A DNA stretch of 64,000 nt, from assembly GCF_051014685.1 (NCBI RefSeq), contig NW_027478961.1:1-64000 (forward strand). Direction: 5' to 3'. Shown here piece after piece: positions 39,619 through 52,148 of the stretch. The notes below the pieces were generated by a model. The model did no database searches. It was not told the DNA's origin and was given only the letters and a program-made list of their open reading frames with translations. This stretch comes from Ptiloglossa arizonensis (Eukaryota > Arthropoda > Insecta > Hymenoptera > Colletidae). How positions within the stretch are numbered: position 1 is the stretch's first letter; every line of letters starts with the position of its first letter. A program made the translations under genes and the position numbers.

Positions 39619-42600
39619 AGTCTCTACTTTCAGGCGCAATAGGAATTTTTGGGTTAGGTCAATCCGTTCGCGAGATATGGGAGTTTGAAGCCAAGAAATG
39701 GTTGAGAAGGCAAAAAATTTTTCGCAATTCTGCTGCTCCAAACGCTTAACCAGAATGGGCTGGGGAAAAAATACACGTACCGTTGTAATCGGGGCGAGTT
39801 TCTACTTTCGGACGCAATAGGAATTTTTCGGTTAGGTCAATCCGTTCGCGAGATATGGGAGTTTGAAGCCAAGAAATGGTTGAGAAGGAAAAAATTTTTC
39901 GCAATTCTACTGCTCCAAACTCTTAACCAGGATGGCCTAGGGAAAAAATACACATACCGTTGTAAACGGGCGAGTTTCTACTTTCAAATGCAATAGGAAT
40001 TTTTGGGTTAGGTCCATCCGTTCGCGAGATATGAGAGTTTGAAGCTAAGAAATGGTTGACAAGACAACAAATTTTTCGCACTTCTGCTGCTCCAATCGCT
40101 TAACCAGAATGGCCTAGGGGAAAAATACACGTAACTTTGTAACCCGGGCGAGTTTCTACTTTCAGATACATAAGGAATTTTTGGGTGTAGGTCAATCCGT
40201 TCGCGAGATATGGGAGTTTGAAGCCAAGAAATGGTTGAGAAGGCAAAAAATTTTTCGCAATTCTACTGCTCCAAACTCTTAACCAGAATGGGCTAGGGAA
40301 AAAATACACATACCGTTGTAATCGGGAGAGTTTCTACTTTCAGACGCAACAGGAATTTTTGGGTTTGGTCAATCCGTTCGCGAGATATGGAGTTGGAAGC
40401 CAAGAAATGGTTTAGAAGGCAACAAATTTTTCGCACTTCAGCTGCTCGAATCACTTAACCAGAATGGCCTAGGGGAAAAATACGCGTACCGTTGTAATCG
40501 GGCGAGTTTCTACTTTCAGATGCATAAGGAATTTTTGGGTTAGGTCAATCCGTTCGCGAGATATGGGACTTTGAAGCTAAGAAATGGTTGACAAGACAAC
40601 AAATTTTTCGCACTTCTGCTGCTCCAATCGCTTAACCAGAACGGCCTAGGGGAAAAATACACATACCGTTGTAATCGGGCGAGTTTCTACTTTCAGACGC
40701 AATAGGAATTTTTCGGTTAGGTCAATCCGTTCGCGAGATATGGGAGTTTGAAGCCAAGAAATGGTTGAGAAGGCAAAAAATTTTTCGCAATTCTACTGCT
40801 CCAAACTCTTAACCAGAATGGCCTAGGGAAAAAATACACATACCGTTGTAAACGGGCGAGTTTCTACTATCAAATGCAATAGGAATTTTTGGGTTAGGTC
40901 CATCCGTTCGCGAGATATGAGAGTTTGAAGCTAAGAAATGGTTGACAAGAAAACAAATTTTTCGCAATTCTGCTGCTCCAATCGCTTAACCAGAATGGCC
41001 TAGGGGAAAAATACACATACCGTTGTAATCGGGCGAGTTTCTAATTTCAGACGCAATAGGAATTTTTCGGTTAAGTCAATCCGTTCGCGAGCATATGGGA
41101 GTTTGAAGCTAAGAAATGGTTGACACGACAACAAATTTTTCGCAATTCTGCTGCTCCAATCGCTTAACCAGAATGGCCTAGGGGAAAAAATGTACTTACC
41201 GTTGTAATCGGGCGAGTTTCTAATTTCAGACGCAATAGAATTTTTCGGTTAAGTCAATCCGTTCGCGAGATATGGGAGTTTGAAGCTAAGAAATGGTTTA
41301 GAACACAACAAATTTTTCGCAATTCTGCTGCACCAAACGCTTAACCAGAATGGGCTGGGGGAAAAAATACACGTACCGTTGTAATCGGGCGAGTTTCTAC
41401 TTTCAGACGCAATAGGAATTTTTCGGTTAGGTCAATCCGTTCGCGAGATATGGGAGTTTTGAAGCAAGAAATGGTTGAGAAGGCAAAAATTTTTCGCAAT
41501 TCTACTGCTCCAAACTCTTAACCAGAATGGCCTAGGGAAAAAATACACATACCGTTGTAAACGGGCGAGTTTCTACTTTCAAATGCAATAGGAATTTTTG
41601 GGTTAGGTCCATCCGTTCGCGAGATATGAGAGTTTGAAGCTAAGAAATGGTTGAGAAGGCAACAAATTTTTCGCACTTCAGCTGCTCGAATCACTTAACC
41701 AGAATGGCCTAGGGGAAAAATACGCGTACCGTTGTAATCGGGCGAGTTTCTACTTTCAGATGCATAAGGAAATTTTTGGGGTTAGGTCAATCCGTTCGCG
41801 AGATATGGGACTTTGAAGCTAAGAAATGGTTGACAAGACAACAAATTTTTCGCACTTCTGCTGCTCCAATCGCTTAACCAGAATGGCCTAGGGGAAAAAT
41901 ACACGTACCTTTGTAACCGGGCGAGTTTCTACTTTCAGATGCATAAGGAATTTTTGGGTTAGGTCAATCCGTTCGCGAGATATGGGAATTTGAAGCCAAG
42001 AAATGGTTGAGAAGGCAAAAAATTTTTCGCAATTCTACTGCTCCAAACTCTTAACCAGAATGGGCTAGGGAAAAAATACACATACCGTTGTAATCGGGAG
42101 AGTTTCTACTTTCAGACGCAACAGGAATTTTTGGGTTTGGTCAATCCGTTCGCGAGATATGGAGTTGGAAGCCAAGAAATGGTTTAGAAGGCAACAAATT
42201 TTTCGCACTTCAGCTGCTCGAATCACTTAACCAGAATGGCCTAGGGGAAAAATACGCGTACCGTTGTAATCGGGCGAGTTTCTACTTTCAGATGCATAAG
42301 GAATTTTTGGGTTAGGTCAATCCGTTCGCGAGATATGGGACTTTGAAGCTAAGAAATGGTTGACAAGACAACAAATTTTTCGCACTTCTGCTGCTCCAAT
42401 CGCTTAACCAGAACGGCCTAGGGGAAAAATACACATACCGTTGTAATCGGGCGAGTTTCTACTTTCAGACGCAATAGGAATTTTTCGGTGTAGGTCAATC
42501 CGTTCGCGAGATATGGGAGTTTGAAGCTAAGAAATGGTTTAGAACACAACAAATTTTTCGCAATTCTGCTGCACCAAACGCTTAACCAGAATGGGCTGGG

Positions 42601-42985
42601 GAAAAAATACACGTACCGTTGTAATCGGGCGAGTTTCTACTTTCAGACGCAATAGGAATTTTTCGGTTAGGTCAATCCGTTCGCGAGATATGGGAGTTTG
42701 AAGCCAAGAAATGGTTGAGAAGGCAAAAAATTTTTCGCAATTCTACTGCTCCAAACTCTTAACCAGAATGGCCTAGGGAAAAAATACACATACCGTTGTA
42801 AACGGGCGAGTTTCTACTTTCAAATGCAATAGGAATTTTTGGGTTAGGTCCATCCGTTCGCGAGATATGAGAGTTTGAAGCTAAGAAATGGTTGAGAAGG
42901 CAAAAAATTTTTCGCAATTCTGCTGCTCCAAACGCTTAACCAGAATGCCCTAGGGAAAAAATACACATACCGTTGTAATCGGGCG
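39619..42985 (+). repeat. 19-monomer HOR unit (3,367 bp), indel-bearing
   Basis: Anchor to anchor this is 19 x 177 plus 4. I can account for the excess: two 176-bp monomers plus a set of private single-base events, including 'atcggggcg' (39,790), 'aacccggg' (40,142), 'gggtgtagg' (40,184), 'gagcatatgg' (41,089), 'caatagaatt' (41,233), 'gctgggggaaa' (41,355), a gain of two bases near 41,770 and 'cggtgtagg' (42,486). The equivalent sites are clean in the following units. Monomer order is that of the HOR family. Confidence 0.75.
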
Positions 42986-45900
42986 AGTCTCTACTTTCAG
43001 GCGCAATAGGAATTTTTGGGTTAGGTCAATCCGTTCGCGAGATATGGGAGTTTGAAGCCAAGAAATGGTTGAGAAGGCAAAAAATTTTTCGCAATTCTGC
43101 TGCTCCAAACGCTTAACCAGAATGGGCTGGGGAAAAAATACACGTACCGTTGTAATCGGGCGAGTTTCTACTTTCGGACGCAATAGGAATTTTTCGGTTA
43201 GGTCAATCCGTTCGCGAGATATGGGAGTTTGAAGCCAAGAAATGGTTGAGAAGGGAAAAAATTTTTCGCAATTCTACTGCTCCAAACTCTTAACCAGAAT
43301 GGCCTAGGGAAAAAATACACATACCGTTGTAAACGGGCGAGTTTCTACTTTCAAATGCAATAGGAATTTTTGGGTTAGGTCCATCCGTTCGCGAGATATG
43401 AGAGTTTGAAGCTAAGAAATGGTTGACAAGACAACAAATTTTTCGCACTTCTGCTGCTCCAATCGCTTAACCAGAATGGCCTAGGGGAAAAATACACGTA
43501 ACTTTGTAACCGGGCGAGTTTCTACTTTCAGATACATAAGGAATTTTTGGGTTAGGTCAATCCGTTCGCGAGATATGGGAGTTTGAAGCCAAGAAATGGT
43601 TGAGAAGGCAAAAAATTTTTCGCAATTCTACTGCTCCAAACTCTTAACCAGAATGGGCTAGGGAAAAAATACACATACCGTTGTAATCGGGAGAGTTTCT
43701 ACTTTCAGACGCAACAGGAATTTTTGGGTTTGGTCAATCCGTTCGCGAGATATGGAGTTGGAAGCCAAGAAATGGTTTAGAAGGCAACAAATTTTTCGCA
43801 CTTCAGCTGCTCGAATCACTTAACCAGAATGGCCTAGGGGAAAAATACGCGTACCGTTGTAATCGGGCGAGTTTCTACTTTCAGATGCATAAGGAATTTT
43901 TGGGTTAGGTCAATCCGTTCGCGAGATATGGGACTTTGAAGCTAAGAAATGGTTGACAAGACAACAAATTTTTCGCACTTCTGCTGCTCCAATCGCTTAA
44001 CCAGAACGGCCTAGGGGAAAAATACACATACCGTTGTAATCGGGCGAGTTTCTACTTTCAGACGCAATAGGAATTTTTCGGTTAGGTCAATCCGTTCGCG
44101 AGATATGGGAGTTTGAAGCCAAGAAATGGTTGAGAAGGCAAAAAATTTTTCGCAATTCTACTGCTCCAAACTCTTAACCAGAATGGCCTAGGGAAAAAAT
44201 ACACATACCGTTGTAAACGGCCGAGTTTCTACTTTCAAATGCAATAGGAATTTTTGGGTTAGGTCCATCCGTTCGCGAGATATGAGAGTTTGAAGCTAAG
44301 AAATGGTTGACAAGAAAACAAATTTTTCGCAATTCTGCTGCTCCAATCGCTTAAGCAGAATGGCCTAGGGGAAAAATACACGTACCGTTGTAACCGGGCG
44401 AGTTTCTACTTTCAGATGCATAAGGAATTTTTGGGTTAGGTCAATCCGTTCGCGAGACATGGGAGTTTGAAGCCAAGAAATGGTTGAGAAGGCAAAAAAT
44501 TTTTCGCAATTCTGCTGCTCCAAACGCTTAACCAGAATGGCCTAGGGAAAAAATACACATACCGTTGTAATCGGGCGAGTTTCTACTTTCAGACGCAACA
44601 GGAACTTTTGGGTTAGGTCAATCCGTTCGCGAGATATGGGACTTTGAAGCTAAGAAATGGTTGACACGACAACAAATTTTTCGCAATTCTGCTGCTCCAA
44701 TCGCTTAACCAGAATGGCCTAGGGGAAAAATGTACTTACCGTTGTAATCGGGCGAGTTTCTAATTTCAGACGCAATAGGAATTTTTCGGTTAAGTCAATC
44801 CGTTCGCGAGATATGGGAGTTTGAAGCTAAGAAATGGTTTAGAACACAACAAATTTTTCGCAATTCTGCTGCACCAAACGCTTAACCAGAATGGGCTGGG
44901 GAAAAAATACACGTACCGTTGTAATCGGGCGAGTTTCTACTTTCAGACGCAATAGGAATTTTTCGGTTAGGTCAATCCGTTCGCGAGATATGGGAGTTTG
45001 AAGCCAAGAAATGGTTGAGAAGGCAAAAAATTTTTCGCAATTCTACTGCTCCAAACTCTTAACCAGAATGGCCTAGGGAAAAAATACACATACCGTTGTA
45101 AACGGGCGAGTTTCTACTTTCAAATGCAATAGGAATTTTTGGGTTAGGTCCATCCGTTCGCGAGATATGAGAGTTTGAAGCTAAGAAATGGTTGACAAGA
45201 AAACAAATTTTTCGCAATTCTGCTGCTCCAATCGCTTAACCAGAATGGCCTAGGGGAAAAATACACGTACCGTTGTAACCGGGCGAGTTTCTACTTTCAG
45301 ATGCATAAGGAATTTTTGGGTTAGGTCAATCCGTTCGCGAGACATGGGAGTTTGAAGCCAAGAAATGGTTGAGAAGGCAAAAAATTTTTCGCAATTCTGC
45401 TGCTCCAAACGCTTAACCAGAATGGCCTAGGGAAAAATACACATACCGTTGTAATCGGGCGAGTTTCTACTTTCAGACGCAACAGGAACTTTTGGGTTAG
45501 GTCAATCCGTTCGCGAGATATGGGACTTTGAAGCTAAGAAATGGTTGACACGACAACAAATTTTTCGCAATTCTGCTGCTCCAATCGCTTAACCAGAATG
45601 GCCTAGGGGAAAAATGTACTTACCGTTGTAATCGGGCGAGTTTCTAATTTCAGACGCAATAGGAATTTTTCGGTTAAGTCAATCCGTTCGCGAGATATGG
45701 GAGTTTGAAGCTAAGAAATGGTTTAGAACACAACAAATTTTTCGCAATTCTGCTGCACCAAACGCTTAACCAGAATGGGCTGGGGAAAAAATACACGTAC
45801 CGTTGTAATCGGGCGAGTTTCTACTTTCAGACGCAATAGGAATTTTTCGGTTAGGTCAATCCGTTCGCGAGATATGGGAGTTTGAAGCCAAGAAATGGTT

Positions 45901-46169
45901 GAGAAGGCAAACAGTTTTTCGCAATTCTACTGCTCCAAACTCTTAACCAGAATGGCCTAGGGAAAAAATACACAAACCGTTGTAAACGGGCGAGTTTCTA
46001 CTTTCAAATGCAATAGGAATTTTTGGGTTAGGTCCATCCGTTCGCGAGATATGAGAGTTTGAAGCTAAGAAATGGTTGAGAAGGCAAAAAATTTTTCGCA
46101 ATTCTGCTGCTCCAAACGCTTAACCAGAATGCCCTAGGGAAAAAATACACATACCGTTGTAATCGGGCG
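42986..46169 (+). repeat. 18-monomer HOR unit 1 (3,184 bp)
   Basis: Anchor to anchor this is 18 x 177 minus 2, the missing bases being one at 'gatatggagttgg' (near 43,750) and one in the A-tract near 45,431. A five-monomer stretch is repeated inside the unit: 'gagacatggg' lies near 44,454 and 45,338, 884 bp apart. The unit is therefore itself built by an internal duplication. Confidence 0.85.
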
Positions 46170-49100
46170 AGTCTCTACTTTCAGGCGCAATAGGAATTTT
46201 TGGGTTAGGTCAATCCGTTCGCGAGATATGGGAGTTTGAAGCCAAGAAATGGTTGAGAAGGCAAAAAATTTTTCGCAATTCTGCTGCTCCAAACGCTTAA
46301 CCAGAATGGGCTGGGGAAAAAATACACGTACCGTTGTAATCGGGCGAGTTTCTACTTTCGGACGCAATAGGAATTTTTCGGTTAGGTCAATCCGTTCGCG
46401 AGATATGGGAGTTTGAAGCCAAGAAATGGTTGAGAAGGGAAAAAATTTTTCGCAATTCTACTGCTCCAAACTCTTAACCAGAATGGCCTAGGGAAAAAAT
46501 ACACATACAGTTGTAAACGGGCGAGTTTCTACTTTCAAATGCAATAGGAATTTTTGGGTTAGGTCCATCCGTTCGCGAGATATGAGAGTTTGAAGCTAAG
46601 AAATGGTTGACAAGACAACAAATTTTTCGCACTTCTGCTGCTCCAATCGCTTAACCAGAATGGCCTAGGGGAAAAATACACGTAACTTTGTAACCGGGCG
46701 AGTTTCTACTTTCAGATACATAAGGAATTTTTGGGTTAGGTCAATCCGTTCGCGAGATATGGGAGTTTGAAGCCAAGAAATGGTTGAGAAGGCAAAAAAT
46801 TTTTCGCAATTCTACTGCTCCAAACTCTTAACCAGAATGGGCTAGGGAAAAAATACACATACCGTTGTAATCGGGAGAGTTTCTACTTTCAGACGCAACA
46901 GGAATTTTTGGGTTTGGTCAATCCGTTCGCGAGATATGGAGTTGGAAGCCAAGAAATGGTTTAGAAGGCAACAAATTTTTCGCACTTCAGCTGCTCGAAT
47001 CACTTAACCAGAATGGCCTAGGGGAAAAATACGCGTACCGTTGTAATCGGGCGAGTTTCTACTTTCAGATGCATAAGGAATTTTTGGGTTAGGTCAATCC
47101 GTTCGCGAGATATGGGACTTTGAAGCTAAGAAATGGTTGACAAGACAACAAATTTTTCGCACTTCTGCTGCTCCAATCGCTTAACCAGAACGGCCTAGGG
47201 GAAAAATACACATACCGTTGTAATCGGGCGAGTTTCTACTTTCAGACGCAATAGGAATTTTTCGGTTAGGTCAATCCGTTCGCGAGATATGGGAGTTTGA
47301 AGCCAAGAAATGGTTGAGAAGGCAAAAAATTTTTCGCAATTCTACTGCTCCAAACTCTTAACCAGAATGGCCTAGGGAAAAAATACACATACCGTTGTAA
47401 ACGGGCGAGTTTCTACTTTCAAATGCAATAGGAATTTTTGGGTTAGGTCCATCCGTTCGCGAGATATGAGAGTTTGAAGCTAAGAAATGGTTGACAAGAA
47501 AACAAATTTTTCGCAATTCTGCTGCTCCAATCGCTTAAGCAGAATGGCCTAGGGGAAAAATACACGTACCGTTGTAACCGGGCGAGTTTCTACTTTCAGA
47601 TGCATAAGGAATTTTTGGGTTAGGTCAATCCGTTCGCGAGACATGGGAGCTTGAAGCCAAGAAATGGTTGAGAAGGCAAAAAATTTTTCGCAATTCTGCT
47701 GCTCCAAACGCTTAACCAGAATGGCCTAGGGAAAAAATACACATACCGTTGTAATCGGGCGAGTTTCTACTTTCAGACGCAACAGGAACTTTTGGGTTAG
47801 GTCAATCCGTTCGCGAGATATGGGACTTTGAAGCTAAGAAATGGTTGACACGACAACAAATTTTTCGCAATTCTGCTGCTCCAATCGCTTAACCAGAATG
47901 GCATAGGGGAAAAATGTACTTACCGTTGTAATCGGGCGAGTTTCTATTTTCAGACGCAATAGGAATTTTTCGGTTAAGTCAGTCCGTTCGCGAGATATGG
48001 GAGTTTGAAGCTAAGAAATGGTTGACACGACAACAAATTTTTCGCAATTCTGCTGCTCCAATCGCTTAACCAGAATGGCCTAGGGGAAAAATGTACTTAC
48101 CGTTGTAATCGGGCGAGTTTCTACTTTCAGACGCAATAGGAATTTTTCGGTTAGGTCAATCCGTTCGCGAGATATGGAAGTTTGAAGCCAAGAAATGGTT
48201 GAGAAGGCAAACAATTTTTCGCAATTCTACTGCTCCAAACTCTTAACCAGAATGGCCTAGGGAAAAAATACACATACCGTTGTAAACGGGCGAGTTTCTA
48301 CTTTCAAATGCAATAGGAATTTTTGGGTTAGGTCCATCCGTTCGCGAGATATGAGAGTTTGAAGCTAAGAAATGGTTGACAAGAAAACAAATTTTTCGCA
48401 ATTCTGCTGCTCCAATCGCTTAACCAGAATGGCCTAGGGGAAAAATACACGTACCGTTGTAACCGGGCGAGTTTCTACTTTCAGATGCATAAGGAATTTT
48501 TGGGTTAGGTCAATCCGTTCGCGAGACATGGGAGTTTGAAGCCAAGAAATGGTTGAGAAGGCAAAAAATTTTTCGCAATTCTGCTGCTCCAAACGCTTAA
48601 CCAGAATGGCCTAGGGAAAAATACACATACCGTTGTAATCGGGCGAGTTTCTACTTTCAGACGCAACAGGAACTTTTGGGTTAGGTCAATCCGTTCGCGA
48701 GATATGGGACTTTGAAGCTAAGAAATGGTTGACACGACAACAAATTTTTCGCAATTCTGCTGCTCCAATCGCTTAACCAGAATGGCCTAGGGGAAAAATG
48801 TACTTACCGTTGTAATCGGGCGAGTTTCTAATTTCAGACGCAATAGGAATTTTTCGGTTAAGTCAATCCGTTCGCGAGATATGGGAGTTTGAAGCTAAGA
48901 AATGGTTTAGAACACAACAAATTTTTCGCAATTCTGCTGCACCAAACGCTTAACCAGAATGGGCTGGGGAAAAAATACACGTACCGTTGTAATCGGGCGA
49001 GTTTCTACTTTCAGACGCAATAGGAATTTTTCGGTTAGGTCAATCCGTTCGCGAGATATGGGAGTTTGAAGCCAAGAAATGGTTGAGAAGGCAAACAGTT

Positions 49101-49353
49101 TTTCGCAATTCTACTGCTCCAAACTCTTAACCAGAATGGCCTAGGGAAAAAATACACAAACCGTTGTAAACGGGCGAGTTTCTACTTTCAAATGCAATAG
49201 GAATTTTTGGGTTAGGTCCATCCGTTCGCGAGATATGAGAGTTTGAAGCTAAGAAATGGTTGAGAAGGCAAAAAATTTTTCGCAATTCTGCTGCTCCAAA
49301 CGCTTAACCAGAATGCCCTAGGGAAAAAATACACATACCGTTGTAATCGGGCG
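46170..49353 (+). repeat. 18-monomer HOR unit 2 (3,184 bp)
   Basis: Exactly the same length as the preceding unit and in the same variant order. Differences I see are scattered single bases (for example 'tacagttg' near 46,507, 'gggagcttg' near 47,647 and 'aacggccgag' only in unit 1 near 44,217), plus a stretch near 47.9-48.2 kb. There 'gcatagggg', 'tctattttcag' and 'aagtcagtcc' replace the 'tagaacacaac' monomer arrangement found at 44.7-45.0 kb. Confidence 0.85.
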
Positions 49354-51261
49354 AGTCTCTACTTTCAGGCGCAATAGGAATTTTTGGGTTAGGTCAATCC
49401 GTTCGCGAGATATGGGAGTTTGAAGCCAAGAAATGGTTGAGAAGGCAAACAATTTTTCGCAATTCTGCTGCTCCAAACGCTTAACCAGAATGGGCTGGGG
49501 AAAAAATACACGTACCGTTGTAATCGGGCGAGTTTCTACTTTCGGACGCAATAGGAATTTTTCGGTTAGGTCAATCCGTTCGCGAGATATGGGAGTTTGA
49601 AGCCAAGAAATGGTTGAGAAGGGAAAAAATTTTTCGCAATTCTACTGCTCCAAACTCTTAACCAGAATGGCCTAGGGAAAAAATACACATACAGTTGTAA
49701 ACGGGCGAGTTTCTACTTTCAAATGCAATAGGAATTTTTGGGTTAGGTCCATCCGTTCGCGAGATATGAGAGTTTGAAGCTAAGAAATGGTTGACAAGAC
49801 AACAAATTTTTCGCACTTCTGCTGCTCCAATCGCTTAACCAGAATGGCCTAGGGGAAAAATACACGTAACTTTGTAACCGGGCGAGTTTCTACTTTCAGA
49901 TACATAAGGAATTTTTGGGTTAGGTCAATCCGTTCGCGAGATATGGGAGTTTGAAGCCAAGAAATGGTTGAGAAGGCAAAAAATTTTTCGCAATTCTACT
50001 GCTCCAAACTCTTAACCAGAATGGGCTAGGGAAAAAATACACATACCGTTGTAATCGGGAGAGTTTCTACTTTCAGACGCAACAGGAATTTTTGGGTTTG
50101 GTCAATCCGTTCGCGAGATATGGAGTTGGAAGCCAAGAAATGGTTTAGAAGGCAACAAATTTTTCGCACTTCAGCTGCTCGAATCACTTAACCAGAATGG
50201 CCTAGGGGAAAAATACGCGTACCGTTGTAATCGGGCGAGTTTCTACTTTCAGATGCATAAGGAATTTTTGGGTTAGGTCAATCCGTTCGCGAGATATGGG
50301 ACTTTGAAGCTAAGAAATGGTTGACAAGACAACAAATTTTTCGCACTTCTGCTGCTCCAATCGCTTAACCAGAACGGCCTAGGGGAAAAATACACATACC
50401 GTTGTAATCGGGCGAGTTTCTACTTTCAGACGCAATAGGAATTTTTCGGTTAGGTCAATCCGTTCGCGAGATATGGGAGTTTGAAGCCAAGAAATGGTTG
50501 AGAAGGCAAAAAATTTTTCGCAATTCTACTGCTCCAAACTCTTAACCAGAATGGCCTAGGGAAAAAATACACATACCGTTGTAAACGGGCGAGTTTCTAC
50601 TTTCAAATGCAATAGGAATTTTTGGGTTAGGTCCATCCGTTCGCGAGATATGAGAGTTTGAAGCTAAGAAATGGTTGACAAGAAAACAAATTTTTCGCAA
50701 TTCTGCTGCTCCAAACGCTTAACCAGAATGGCCTAGGGAAAAAATACACATACCGTTGTAATCGGGCGAGTTTCTACTTTCAGACGCAACAGGAACTTTT
50801 GGGTTAGGTCAATCCGTTCGCGAGATATGGGACTTTGAAGCTAAGAAATGGTTGACACGACAACAAATTTTTCGCAATTCTGCTGCTCCAATCGCTTAAC
50901 CAGAATGGCATAGGGGAAAAATGTACTTACCGTTGTAATCGGGCGAGTTTCTATTTTCAGACGCAATAGGAATTTTTCGGTTAAGTCAGTCCGTTCGCGA
51001 GATATGGGAGTTTGAAGCTAAGAAATGGTTGACACGACAACAAATTTTTCGCAATTCTGCTGCTCCAATCGCTTAACCAGAATGGCCTAGGGGAAAATGT
51101 ACTTACCGTTGTAATCGGGCGAGTTTCTACTTTCAGACGCAATAGGAATTTTTCGGTTAGGTCAATCCGTTCGCGAGATATGGAAGTTTGAAGCCAAGAA
51201 ATGGTTGAGAAGGCAAACAATTTTTCGCAATTCTACTGCTCCAAACTCTTAACCAGAATGG
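49354..51261 (+). repeat. Truncated third copy of the 18-monomer HOR unit
   Basis: Follows the preceding unit monomer by monomer, including 'tacagttg' near 49,691. It then skips one monomer near 50,705, so that 'gcatagggg' at 50,907 lies about 17 monomers from its partner at 47,900. It leaves the HOR order at about 51,261, exactly where segment F' begins. Confidence 0.8.
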
Positions 51262-52148
51262 CCTAGGGAAAAAATACACATACCGTTGTAATCGGGCGAG
51301 TTTCTACTTTCAGATGCAATAGGAATTTTTGGGTTAGGACAATCCGTTCGCGAGATATGGGAGTTTGAAGCCATGAAATGGTTGAGAAGGCAAAAAATTT
51401 TTCGCAATTCTGCTGCTCCAAACGCTTAACCAGAATGGCCTAGGGAAAAAATACACATACCGTTGTAATCGGGCGAGTTTCTACTTTCAGACGCAACAGG
51501 AATTTTTGGGTTAGGTCAATCCGTTCGCGAGATATGGGAGTTTGCAGCCAAGAAATGGTTGAGAAGGCAAAAAATTTTTCGCAATTCTGCTGCTCCAAAC
51601 GCTTAACCAGAATGGCCTAGGGAAAAAATACACATACCGTTGTAATCGGGCGAGTTTCTACTTTCAGATACAATAGGAATTTTTGGGTTCGGTCAATCCG
51701 TTCGCGAGATATGGGACTTTGAAGCTAAGAAATGGTTGACAAGACAACAAATTTTTCGCACTTCTGCTGCTCCAATCGCTTAACCAGAATGGCCTAGGGA
51801 AAAAATACGCATACCGTTGTAATCGGGCGAGTTTCTACTTTCAAATGCAATAGGAATTTTTGGGTTAGGTCCATCCGTTCGCGAGATATGAGAGTTTGAA
51901 GCTATGAAATGGTAGAGAAGGCAAAAAATTTTTCGCAATTCTGCTGCTCCAAACGCTTAACCAGAATGCCCTAGGGAAAAAATATACATACCGTTGTAAT
52001 CGGGCGAGTTTCTACTTTCAGACGCAACAGGAATTTTTGGATTAGGTCAATCCGTTCGCGAGATATGGGAGTTTGAATCCAAGAAATGGTTGAGTAGGCA
52101 AAAAATTTTTCGCAATTCTGCTGCTCCAAACTCTTAACCAGAATGGCC
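51262..52148 (+). repeat. Segment F', right bracket of the central HOR domain
   Basis: Direct copy of segment F (30,912-31,798) at a constant offset of 20,350 bp, which is 115 monomers minus 5 bases. It keeps the marks 'gccatgaaatgg' at 51,370, 'tttgcagcc', 'cagatacaatagg', 'ggtagagaagg' and 'gagtaggc' near 52,093. Upstream it abuts the truncated HOR unit; downstream it passes into CCAAGG-type monomers, unlike F. A 20-kb duplication, or growth of the HOR domain between two once-adjacent copies, would both explain the layout. Confidence 0.8.
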
